In this document: positions 46,357-53,989 of the stretch, one piece after another
Numbering within the stretch: position 1 is the stretch's first letter
Layout: every line of letters starts with the position of its first letter
Assembly: GCA_900468805.1 (NCBI GenBank)
Contig: UEIF01000010.1
Location: 1 to 64,000, forward strand
Reading direction: 5' to 3'
Source: Hyphomicrobiales bacterium
GTDB lineage: Bacteria; Pseudomonadota; Alphaproteobacteria; Rhizobiales; Rhizobiaceae
DNA length: 64,000 nucleotides
Notes under the pieces: generated by a model
What the model was told of the DNA's origin: nothing
The model's database searches: none
The model's input: only the letters and a program-made list of their open reading frames with translations
Made by a program: the position numbers and the translations under genes

Positions 46357-47268
46357 GTGGCGTTAAGCTACAGTGTCTATGACGTGTTCACCGACATCAA
46401 GCTTGCCGGCAATCCGCTGGCCGTGATCTTTGACGGCGAGGGACTTGAGGACACGGCGATGCAGGCGATCGCCCGCGAAACGAACCTGTCCGAGACGGTG
46501 TTCGTGCAGCCGGCCGACAATCCCGCCTATACGGCGCGTATCCGCATCTTCACGCCTGGCCGTGAACTGCCCTTTGCCGGTCATCCGACCGTCGGCACGG
46601 CGATTGCGCTGGCGGAGAAGGCGCATGGGGCGGGTACAATCGACCTCGTTTCGGTACTGGAGGAAAATGTCGGGCCGGTGCGCTGTGCCGTCAGGCTGCG
46701 GGAAGGTGAGGCGAGCTTTGCCGAATTCGACCTGCCGCGCAAATCCCACCAGATACCACTGCCGCTCGACAAGCTCGGCATTGCCGACGCGCTATCGCTG
46801 AAGACGACCGAAATCGGCTTCGAGAATCATGTGCCGTCGATCTGGAGCGCAGGCGTTCCCTTTCTCCTGGTGCCGGTCCATGACGTCGGCGCGGCAGAGC
46901 GCCTGGAGTTCGACCCGCAGCTCTGGGAAAAGACGGTGCCCTTCGTCGATGGCGCGCTCGCCTCGGCCTATATCTACTGCCGCGGCGGCGTGAACCATGT
47001 GGCCAAGTTCCATGCCCGCATGTTTGGAAGCGGCATGGGCATTTCCGAGGACCCGGCCACCGGCTCGGCAGCCGCCGCTCTCTCGGGCGCGATCAACCAT
47101 TTCGACCGGCTGACGGATGGGCATCACCCGCTCCTCATCGAGCAGGGTTTGGAAATGGGCCGCCCGTCCTTCATTCACCTGCATATGGATATCGAAGGCG
47201 GGGCTATTTCGAATGCCCGGATCGGCGGCCAGGCAGTGCGGATTGCGACGGGCACGCTCGACCTTTGA
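46357..47268 (+). CDS. PhzF-family isomerase
   Basis: A 303-residue PhzF-fold protein. The catalytic Glu is Glu46 in NLSETVF, and the fold's GHPTVGTA and GISEDPATGSAAAAL motifs are present. GTG at 46357 with GGGAGG seven bases upstream fits; an open frame from 46171 overlaps the Nudix gene. In PhzF the family isomerises DHHA in phenazine synthesis, but no phenazine genes are near, so its role here is unknown. Confidence 0.9.
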   Translation: MALSYSVYDVFTDIKLAGNPLAVIFDGEGLEDTAMQAIARETNLSETVFVQPADNPAYTARIRIFTPGRELPFAGHPTVGTAIALAEKAHGAGTIDLVSVLEENVGPVRCAVRLREGEASFAEFDLPRKSHQIPLPLDKLGIADALSLKTTEIGFENHVPSIWSAGVPFLLVPVHDVGAAERLEFDPQLWEKTVPFVDGALASAYIYCRGGVNHVAKFHARMFGSGMGISEDPATGSAAAALSGAINHFDRLTDGHHPLLIEQGLEMGRPSFIHLHMDIEGGAISNARIGGQAVRIATGTLDL

Positions 47269-47334
47269 TTTCATTGGATTTCCGGCACCTGACAAAAAAA
47301 CTTCGCAATTAACCAAAGAATTTTCGACAGGGCG

Positions 47335-47363
47335 CTAGACAAGCCGGACGATCCTATTTATAT
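47335..47363 (+). promoter_or_regulatory. Candidate promoter of tRNA-Lys
   Basis: CTAGAC (47335-47340) is followed after 17 bases by TTTATA (47358-47363), close to the rhizobial -35/-10 pattern of CTTGAC and CTATAT. It lies 33 bases upstream of the tRNA start. Confidence 0.4.
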
Positions 47364-47395
47364 GCCCCGTCACACCGCGCAGCCAAGCGCGGACG

Positions 47396-47471
<76 letters not shown>

Positions 47472-47493
47472 TTTCTCCTTCAAAGAGAAGAGA

Positions 47494-47537
47494 AGCCAGA
47501 AACAAGGCCTTTGATATCAAAGGCTTGTTGGCTTTTT
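47494..47537 (+). terminator. Terminator after tRNA-Lys
   Basis: A long hairpin: AAGCCA pairs with TGGCTT, ACAAG with CTTGT, and a central palindrome CCTTTGATATCAAAGG forms the tip. It ends in a T-run (about 47535-47539). Perfect except for the unpaired GAA. Confidence 0.8.
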
Positions 47538-47697
47538 CTGTTTTTCTGATTCCGGCGCCTCCGTTGGCGGGAATCAGCGAATTGCGCTTTCCAGACATTC
47601 TGCCCTTGCCCGAAGTCGTCTCCGGTATTTAACTCGCTGGAGCGAAGTCCTTGCTGCGGTATCTACCCTCGCAACCCTATCCCCGGAGGAGTGCCCA

Positions 47698-48354
47698 ATG
47701 AGCGGTGCCAAAGAGAACAATGTCGGCGCATATCGGCTGGATGAGAAGGTGCTCAATGTGCTCGGTGCCTATCACCAGCGGATCGACGAGGAGCGCGGCA
47801 ATCCGCGCCAGGAGGCGCCGGGCGGACGCGACGGCGGGCAGGATCAGCGGATGCGGGCGGTCGGCCCCGAGACGGGGCGGTTTCTCAACATTCTCGTCCG
47901 GAGCCTGACGGCGCCGACCATTCTCGAGCTGGGCACGTCTTTCGGTTATTCCGGCATCTGGCTCGCCGAGGCGGCACGGGCGACCGGCGGGCGGCTGATC
48001 ACCATGGAAGTGCACGGCTATAAATCTGCGCATGCTCAGGCAATGGCGGAGAGGGCAGGGCTTGCCGACCATATCGATTTCCGGGTGGGCGATGCGGTCG
48101 AGATGATCCGCGAATTGCGGGGGAAGGTCGATTTCGTGCTCGTCGATCTCTGGAAGGATCTCTACCTGCCGTGCCTCGAAGCCTTCTATCCGAGGCTCAA
48201 TGCGGGTGCGATCGTCGTTGCCGACAACATGATTTATCCGGCGACAGAAGACGTGACGATCTATGCCCGGGCCATCCGCGGCAAGCCCGGGATCACGAGC
48301 GTGCTGCTGCCGGTCGGATCGGGGCTCGAGGTCAGCCGCTACGAGCCGGAGTGA
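47698..48354 (+). CDS. O-methyltransferase (CCoAOMT-like)
   Basis: A 218-residue SAM-dependent O-methyltransferase. ILELGTSFGYSGIWLA is motif I and the acidic VLVDLWKDLY segment follows. It resembles the caffeoyl-CoA/catechol O-methyltransferase fold, common in bacteria with unknown phenolic acceptors. GGAGGAGTG upstream of ATG gives a good ribosome site. Converges on the ICMT-like gene. Confidence 0.87.
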   Translation: MSGAKENNVGAYRLDEKVLNVLGAYHQRIDEERGNPRQEAPGGRDGGQDQRMRAVGPETGRFLNILVRSLTAPTILELGTSFGYSGIWLAEAARATGGRLITMEVHGYKSAHAQAMAERAGLADHIDFRVGDAVEMIRELRGKVDFVLVDLWKDLYLPCLEAFYPRLNAGAIVVADNMIYPATEDVTIYARAIRGKPGITSVLLPVGSGLEVSRYEPE

Positions 48355-48369
48355 GTCTCAGGCGGATTT

Positions 48370-49059
48370 TCACCAGAGGCCGGGAAACAGCCGGTACTTC
48401 ACCTTGAGGCAGTAATCCTCATAACCGGGCAGGTCCCGGCGCAGATGGCGCTCCTCGTCGATGAGGCGCAGGATCAGGCCGACGAAGATCAGCGGTACGA
48501 TGACGAGGCCCCACAGGGAGGCCAACGCAAGCGGAATGCCTGATGCAAGCGGCAGGACGCCGGCATACATCGGGTGGCGCACGAGGGCGTAGAGGCCTGT
48601 GGAGACGACCTTCTGGTCCTCGGAGACCTGGATGGTGGCCGACGCAAAGGTATTTTCCCTGAGAACGAAGACGACGAAGAGGAAGCCTGCCGATATCAGC
48701 AGGTTGCCGACAATGATTGCCCACACCGGGACCGCCGACCAGCCGAACCGGTAATCGAGCACCGAGACGATGATGAGGGCGATCATCACCACGCTGGTGA
48801 AGAGCTGGATGCGCTTCTGGACCGGCTCCGTTTCGGCGGCCGGGCCGGCGCGCATGCGCTTTTCCAGAAGTGCCGGGTCGCGATAGTAGAAATACACCGA
48901 TGAGCCGGCCGACCAGGCGGCGAAATTGGCGATGAAGAGCCAGCCCTGCCAATAGGCGAGCGTGCCTGCCACCAGGAAGACCATGACGGCGAGGGCCACC
49001 AGGAACTTGGCGTTGGCTTCGGCGGCCCTGCGGCCGAGATCGGGTGCCGCATCCTGCAT
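48370..49059 (-). CDS. ICMT/PEMT-family membrane methyltransferase
   Basis: A 229-residue membrane protein with about five transmembrane segments and the C-terminal isoprenylcysteine-methyltransferase-like motif (STGLYALVRHPMYAGVLPL; DEERHLRRDLPGYEDYC). Such proteins methylate lipids or other hydrophobic groups in bacteria. Divergent from the glycosyltransferase gene. Substrate unknown. Confidence 0.85.
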   Translation of the reverse strand: MQDAAPDLGRRAAEANAKFLVALAVMVFLVAGTLAYWQGWLFIANFAAWSAGSSVYFYYRDPALLEKRMRAGPAAETEPVQKRIQLFTSVVMIALIIVSVLDYRFGWSAVPVWAIIVGNLLISAGFLFVVFVLRENTFASATIQVSEDQKVVSTGLYALVRHPMYAGVLPLASGIPLALASLWGLVIVPLIFVGLILRLIDEERHLRRDLPGYEDYCLKVKYRLFPGLW

Positions 49060-49242
49060 GACACCTCCTTGTACTCATGCTCCGCAATCCACTTTGCGGC
49101 TTCGCCTTTAGAATATGCAAAGCAGACGCGTGATATCAAACCACCGCCGGAGGCACGGATTCCGATCATCAGGGCAAGGGTGCTCTGTCTTGTGTGCCTT
49201 CAGGCGATTGATCATGCTGCCCTGCGGGGATTGGGAGATTCG

Positions 49243-50328
49243 GTGGAAATGGGCAAATCCGTTGATGGTGCTGACGTGAAGACGAAGCTTTCCATCGTGG
49301 CGCCCTGCTACAACGAAGCCGAGGGGCTGAACGAGTTCTGCCGGCGGGCGCGGGCGGCAGCGGAAGCCGTAGCCGGCCAATCCTTCGAGATCATCCTCGT
49401 CGATGACGGCTCCAGCGATGAGACATGGGACGTCATATCGGGGCTTGCGGCAGACATTCCGCAGGTGCTCGGCGTCAAGCTTCTGCGCAATCACGGCCAC
49501 CAGCTTGCGGCGACCTCGGGCCTTGCGGTGGCGCGCGGCGAGCGCGTGCTGCTGATCGATGCCGATCTTCAGGATCCGCCGGAGCTGTTGGCGCAGATGA
49601 TGGCGATCATGGATCAGGGAGCCGATGTCGTTTACGGGCAGAGGAGCGAGCGCAAGGGCGAAACGAAGTTCAAGCTTGTTACCGCCTCGGTCTTCTACCG
49701 GCTGTTGACGCGGCTGACGTCCATCTCGATCCCGCAGGACACAGGCGATTTCCGGCTGATGAAGGCGCGCATTGTCCATATCCTCCTCAATATGCCGGAG
49801 CGGCATCGCTTTATCCGCGGCATGGTGAGCTGGATCGGCGGCAGGCAGGTGGCACTGCGTTATACGCGCGATGTCCGCTATGCCGGCTCGACGAAATATC
49901 CGCTGCGCAAGATGATCCGCTTCGCGATCGATGCGATCACCAGTTTCTCGATCATTCCGCTGCGCATCAGTGCCTGGATGGGGCTTATTTCGGCCGTCTT
50001 CGCGGTGGGGCTTTTGGTCTACACGCTCGTGCAATGGTTCGAGGGCAATGTCATCACCGGCTGGTCGAGCATCATGGCTGCCATATCGGCCTTGAGCGCC
50101 ATCCAGCTGATCGCGCTCGGCACGCTCGGCGAATATGTCGGCCGGCTGGTGCAGGAGCACAAGCGCCGACCGATGTTCATGATCGACTGCGTGGTGCAGG
50201 GCGAGGTCATGTCCGAGCTGCCGGATGATTTTTCCGAACTCGATACTGCCAGCCGCAGATCCGAGCTCGGCAAGCTTTTGGCGGCTAGTGTGACCGCGAA
50301 GCCGATTGAGACGGCTGTTGGCCACTGA
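49243..50328 (+). CDS. Family 2 glycosyltransferase, polyprenyl-phosphate type
   Basis: A 361-residue protein of the DPM1/GtrB-like group. The cytoplasmic GT-A domain has SIVAPCYNEAEGL, DDGSSD and DADLQDPPE motifs; two transmembrane helices at the C-terminus (about 235-300) anchor it in the inner membrane. It transfers a sugar from UDP or GDP to undecaprenyl phosphate. GTG at 49243 with GGGAG upstream is chosen; ATG at 49249 is possible. Confidence 0.87.
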   Translation: MEMGKSVDGADVKTKLSIVAPCYNEAEGLNEFCRRARAAAEAVAGQSFEIILVDDGSSDETWDVISGLAADIPQVLGVKLLRNHGHQLAATSGLAVARGERVLLIDADLQDPPELLAQMMAIMDQGADVVYGQRSERKGETKFKLVTASVFYRLLTRLTSISIPQDTGDFRLMKARIVHILLNMPERHRFIRGMVSWIGGRQVALRYTRDVRYAGSTKYPLRKMIRFAIDAITSFSIIPLRISAWMGLISAVFAVGLLVYTLVQWFEGNVITGWSSIMAAISALSAIQLIALGTLGEYVGRLVQEHKRRPMFMIDCVVQGEVMSELPDDFSELDTASRRSELGKLLAASVTAKPIETAVGH

Positions 50329-50492
50329 TATCGATTGTTGCCGAACATGTTGACAAAAAAATCAGCCTTGGCAGCAATTGACCTTTCCGATCTGGCATAA
50401 GCGGCGTATGCAGGCTGAACTCCCTCCGCGCGGCTTGTCTCCTGGTTCTCCCGCCCTTTCCCGCGCATTCAGGAATTCGCATTGGCAGATCG

Positions 50493-51938
50493 ATGACTGC
50501 AGTTCAGACGGATGAGAAGACAGATGGGGCGGCAAGCGTCCGCCAGGCCAAGATCGTAGCGCTGGTCGTTGCCGTTTCCTTCTTCATGCAGATCCTCGAC
50601 GGTACGATCGTCACCACCTCGCTGCCGCAGATGGCGACAAGTTTCGGTGTGCAGCCGGTCGCCATGAGCATCGGCATCACCGTCTACATGCTGACCACGT
50701 CGGCCTTCATTCCGCTTTCCGGCTGGCTCGGCGACCGGTTTGGCGCGCGGCGCGTCTTTCTCGTGTCGATTGCCGTCTTCACCTTGGCATCGCTGTTCTG
50801 CGGCCTGTCGGGAAGCCTGACGGAGTTCGTCATTGCGCGTGCGGTGCAGGGCGTCGGCAGTGCGCTGATGACGCCGGTCGGGCGCATCATCGTGTTGAAA
50901 AATGCCCGCAAGTCCGAGCTGGTGCAGGCGATCGCGCTGATCACCTGGCCGGCGCTGACCGCACCCGTCGTCGGGCCGGTGCTCGGCAGTTTCATCACCA
51001 CCTATGCAAGCTGGCACTGGAATTTCCTCATCAATATCCCGATCGGCCTCGTCGGCATTGCGCTCGTGCTGCGCTTCGTGCCGGAGCAGCGGGAAGAGCG
51101 CGTCGGGCCTCTCGACATCAAGGGCTTCTTCCTGAGCGCGGCGGGGCTGACCTCGCTGCTTGCGGCGCTCGAACTGTCGGTCAAAGGGCAGGGCGGGTTC
51201 GTGCCGCTCCTCGTGCTGCTTGCCGCCGGCATTGTCCTTTCCGTCATGGCGACGCGGCACTTTCTGCGTGCCGACAATCCGCTGCTCGATCTCTCCGCCT
51301 TCAAGGTTCAGACCTTCTCGATGACGACGCTTTCGGCGGGCACGGCCTGCCGAGTGGCGATCAATGCCACGCCCTTCCTGCTGCCACTGCTCTTCCAGCT
51401 CGGTTTTGGCCTGAGCTCGATTGCCGCCGGCACCTATCTGCTGGTCTATTTCCTCGGCAATCTCGGCATGAAGGTAGTGACGACGCCGCTCCTGCGGTTC
51501 TTCGGCTTCCGCAACGTGCTCTTCTTCAACGGCATCATCGCTGCCGCCTCGATCGTCGCCTGCGGCTTGCTGACGCCGGAAACGCCTGCGATCATCATCT
51601 CGGCGCTGCTCTTCATTGCCGGGCTTTCGCGGTCGATGGAATTCACGGCGCTCAATACGCTCTCCTTTGCCGATATCGGCCCGACGCAGAGAAGCTCGGC
51701 CTCGACGCTGTCGAGCATGTTGCAGCAGATTTCCATGCTGCTCGGCGTTGCGGTGGCGGCGGCCGTGCTCAACATTTCCTCGGGGCTTCGGGGTGCAGCG
51801 GACCCGGCTCTCGGCGATTTCCGCTGGGCGTTCTTCGTCGTCGGCATGATCGGCTTCTTGTCCTGCCTGCGCTTCCTGCAGCTTGCTGCCGATGCGGGTG
51901 CCGAGGTTTCTCACCACCGGCGCTTTCAAAAAAGCTGA
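50493..51938 (+). CDS. EmrB-type multidrug MFS transporter (DHA2)
   Basis: A 481-residue protein with about 14 transmembrane helices and the family motif LDGTIVTTSLPQMATSFGV in helix 1, followed by LGDRFGARRVFLVS. No EmrA-like fusion gene is adjacent. A drug/proton antiporter is the best guess; substrate unknown. The 3' end is 9 bases from the EcfG-type promoter of the next kinase gene. Confidence 0.88.
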   Translation: MTAVQTDEKTDGAASVRQAKIVALVVAVSFFMQILDGTIVTTSLPQMATSFGVQPVAMSIGITVYMLTTSAFIPLSGWLGDRFGARRVFLVSIAVFTLASLFCGLSGSLTEFVIARAVQGVGSALMTPVGRIIVLKNARKSELVQAIALITWPALTAPVVGPVLGSFITTYASWHWNFLINIPIGLVGIALVLRFVPEQREERVGPLDIKGFFLSAAGLTSLLAALELSVKGQGGFVPLLVLLAAGIVLSVMATRHFLRADNPLLDLSAFKVQTFSMTTLSAGTACRVAINATPFLLPLLFQLGFGLSSIAAGTYLLVYFLGNLGMKVVTTPLLRFFGFRNVLFFNGIIAAASIVACGLLTPETPAIIISALLFIAGLSRSMEFTALNTLSFADIGPTQRSSASTLSSMLQQISMLLGVAVAAAVLNISSGLRGAADPALGDFRWAFFVVGMIGFLSCLRFLQLAADAGAEVSHHRRFQKS

Positions 51939-51946
51939 CTTTTCGC

Positions 51947-51971
51947 GGAACCATTTGCCTTCCCTTGCGTT
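51947..51971 (+). promoter_or_regulatory. EcfG-type general-stress promoter upstream of REC-kinase gene
   Basis: GGAAC (51947-51951), 16 bases, then CGTT (51968-51971) is an exact match to the alphaproteobacterial EcfG/RpoE2 promoter (GGAAC-N16/17-CGTT). It lies about 240 bases upstream of the kinase ATG, within a 271-base gap with no supported gene. Confidence 0.75.
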
Positions 51972-52209
51972 TACGGCACTGATTTTCAGTATTCGTGTTC
52001 GCGATTTTTTAGAGGGCTTCCGGCCGCAGCCGGGAAGGGTCGACATTCTCGATGGCATTCTCCTTCGATCTGCCTGGCGTCAGGCATCACATGATACCAA
52101 AGGCTAGGTGCTGTTTACGCGCGCCTGTCCATGCAATACGACAGTCTCATGCAGAAAGACTCGGCGGCCTCACAGCCGGTATTGCTGCGGGAAAATGCCC
52201 GGAGGCAGA

Positions 52210-53265
52210 ATGAGCGAGTCCAATGGCGATACGGGTGGAACGATCCGTATCCTCTATATCGATGACGATGAAGCGCTGGCGCTGCTGATGCAGAAGAATC
52301 TCGGCCGCCGCGGCTTTACGCTCGAATGGGCAAGCGACGGAGCTTCCGGCCTTGCAGTGCTTGCCGAAGGCGGCATCGAGGCCGTCGTTCTCGATCATTT
52401 CCTGAAGGCCGAAACCGGGCTCGATATCCTGCCGCGCATCATCGCGATGCCCAACCATCCGCCTGTGATCTATGCCACCGGCTCCGGCGATACGAGCATT
52501 GCGGTCGCAGCACTGAAGGCCGGCGCAGACGACTATGTTCTCAAGGGCATTTCGCCCGATTATTTCGATCTTCTGGCTGCCGCCCTCGAACAGGGGCTGG
52601 AGCGGGCGCGCTTCCGCCGTGACACGGCGCAGGCGCAGGAGGTGATCCGCCAGCAGCGTGACCATGCGGAAATGCTGCTTGCCGAAGTCAATCACCGCAT
52701 CGCCAACAGCCTTGGCCTCGTCGGCGCGCTGATCCGCATGCAGTCCTCCATGACCAGCGACCAGGTAGCGATCGACGCTCTGCAGGAAACGCAGATGCGT
52801 ATCAATGCGATCGCCAGCGTCCACCGCCGTCTCTACACCAACAGGCAGGTCGGCACGGTGCAGGTGGATGAATATCTGAGCAGCCTCCTGACCGAGCTCG
52901 AAGCCTCGATGCGAGACGAGAAACGGCCGCATCGCGTGGTGCTGACTTCCCAGCCGGTCAATCTGGCGACCGACAAGGTCATCACGCTCGGCCTCATCGT
53001 CAGTGAACTCGTCACCAACGCCTTCAAATATGCCTATCCGGATGGTGTTCCCGGCGAGATTACCGTGATCGTCGAGCATGAGAGCGATGTGCTGCGTGTG
53101 ACGGTCGAGGATGCCGGCCGCGGCTTCGAGCAGGACGGCCCGCCGAAGGGGACCGGTCTCGGCACAAAGATCCTGACTGCCATGGCCTCCAGCCTGAAAT
53201 CCGAACTCGTCTATGATCCGGAGCATCGCGGCACGAGAGCGATGCTGGTCTTTTCCGTAAGCTGA
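52210..53265 (+). CDS. Receiver-histidine kinase (REC-HisKA_2-HATPase)
   Basis: A 351-residue cytoplasmic signalling protein. An N-terminal receiver with acidic pocket DDD (18-20) and Asp62 as phospho-acceptor is followed by a HisKA_2 domain (VNHRIANSLGLVGALIRMQ, His162) and an HATPase with GLGTKIL. This HWE/HisKA_2 class feeds the PhyR/EcfG stress pathway in related bacteria. GGAGG upstream of the ATG at 52210 fixes the start, rejecting 52108. The EcfG-type promoter at 51947 would make it a stress-induced regulator. Confidence 0.87.
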   Translation: MSESNGDTGGTIRILYIDDDEALALLMQKNLGRRGFTLEWASDGASGLAVLAEGGIEAVVLDHFLKAETGLDILPRIIAMPNHPPVIYATGSGDTSIAVAALKAGADDYVLKGISPDYFDLLAAALEQGLERARFRRDTAQAQEVIRQQRDHAEMLLAEVNHRIANSLGLVGALIRMQSSMTSDQVAIDALQETQMRINAIASVHRRLYTNRQVGTVQVDEYLSSLLTELEASMRDEKRPHRVVLTSQPVNLATDKVITLGLIVSELVTNAFKYAYPDGVPGEITVIVEHESDVLRVTVEDAGRGFEQDGPPKGTGLGTKILTAMASSLKSELVYDPEHRGTRAMLVFSVS

Positions 53266-53325
53266 CGTAGCTTTTGTAGTCTGGCTCGGTTTTCGTGAGC
53301 TGACCTGGTCTTTTTTTAAGCTGAC
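53245..53325 (+). repeat. Three imperfect tandem copies of the kinase gene's 3' end
   Basis: CTGGTCTTTTCCGTAAGCTGAC at 53245-53266 is repeated in altered form at 53281-53304 and again at 53305-53325 (CTGGTCTTTTTTTAAGCTGAC). The first copy includes the kinase stop codon. The copies look like local tandem duplication, not a gene. Confidence 0.7.
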
Positions 53326-53340
53326 GCTTGGGGGAGCATC

Positions 53341-53898
53341 ATGAATACGGATAGCGTCTGCACGCCGGGCGAAGTTTATGATTTTTGGTTCGTTCGCTGC
53401 AGCCGCAAGGAATGGTTCAGTTCGACTGCAGAACTGGACGAGGAAATCCGGGCGCGGTTTCGTGCCACCCACCTGTCGCTTGCCCTTGAAGTCACCGAGG
53501 AATGGCGCTCCAGTCCCGAGAGCCGGCTTGCGGCCGTGATCGTGCTCGACCAGTTTCCACGCAACATCTACCGCGCGACGCCACTTGCCTTTGCGACCGA
53601 TGGGCTGGCGCTGCGCGAGGCGAAGCTTGCGCTTGCCAATGGTGCGGATCAGTCGGTGGAGGGTATCCTGCGAACCTTTTTCTACATGCCGTTCGAGCAT
53701 GCAGAAGATCTCGTTGAGCAGGATCGCTCGGTGGCACTTTTCACAGCGCTCGGCGACGAGGAGTTTCGTGATTATGCGCTTCGCCACCGCGAAGTGATCG
53801 CGACATATGGCCGTTTTCCACACCGCAATGCCCTTGTCGGGCGCGAGTCGAGTGATGCCGAACTGGCCTATCTCGCGCTTCCCGGTTCCGGTTTCTGA
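53341..53898 (+). CDS. DUF924 family protein
   Basis: A 185-residue DUF924 protein with the conserved segments VIVLDQFPRNIYRATPLAF, FFYMPFEHAEDL and YGRFPHRNALVGRESS. It is an all-helical family common in proteobacteria with no established role. GGGGGAG upstream of the ATG gives a strong ribosome site. Followed by the MscS channel gene. Confidence 0.9.
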   Translation: MNTDSVCTPGEVYDFWFVRCSRKEWFSSTAELDEEIRARFRATHLSLALEVTEEWRSSPESRLAAVIVLDQFPRNIYRATPLAFATDGLALREAKLALANGADQSVEGILRTFFYMPFEHAEDLVEQDRSVALFTALGDEEFRDYALRHREVIATYGRFPHRNALVGRESSDAELAYLALPGSGF

Positions 53899-53989
53899 GC
53901 TGCCACCTGGAAATTCCGCCTTTCTGTCGCCTTTCTTTCCTATAAGAAGCGGTCAATTACCTGATGAGACGAATCCACGCGGGGGCTTC

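Noticed and set aside
50469..52058. 529-codon minus-strand open frame
   Set aside because: Covers the EmrB-type gene and its downstream EcfG-type promoter; extreme charge content and no domain.
52052..52213. 53-codon frame ending in an ATGA overlap with the kinase start
   Set aside because: Tempting coupling, but it has no good ribosome site within range and an unconvincing Arg/Cys-rich product.
52147..53823. 558-codon minus-strand open frame
   Set aside because: Spans kinase and DUF924 genes on the other strand; no family.
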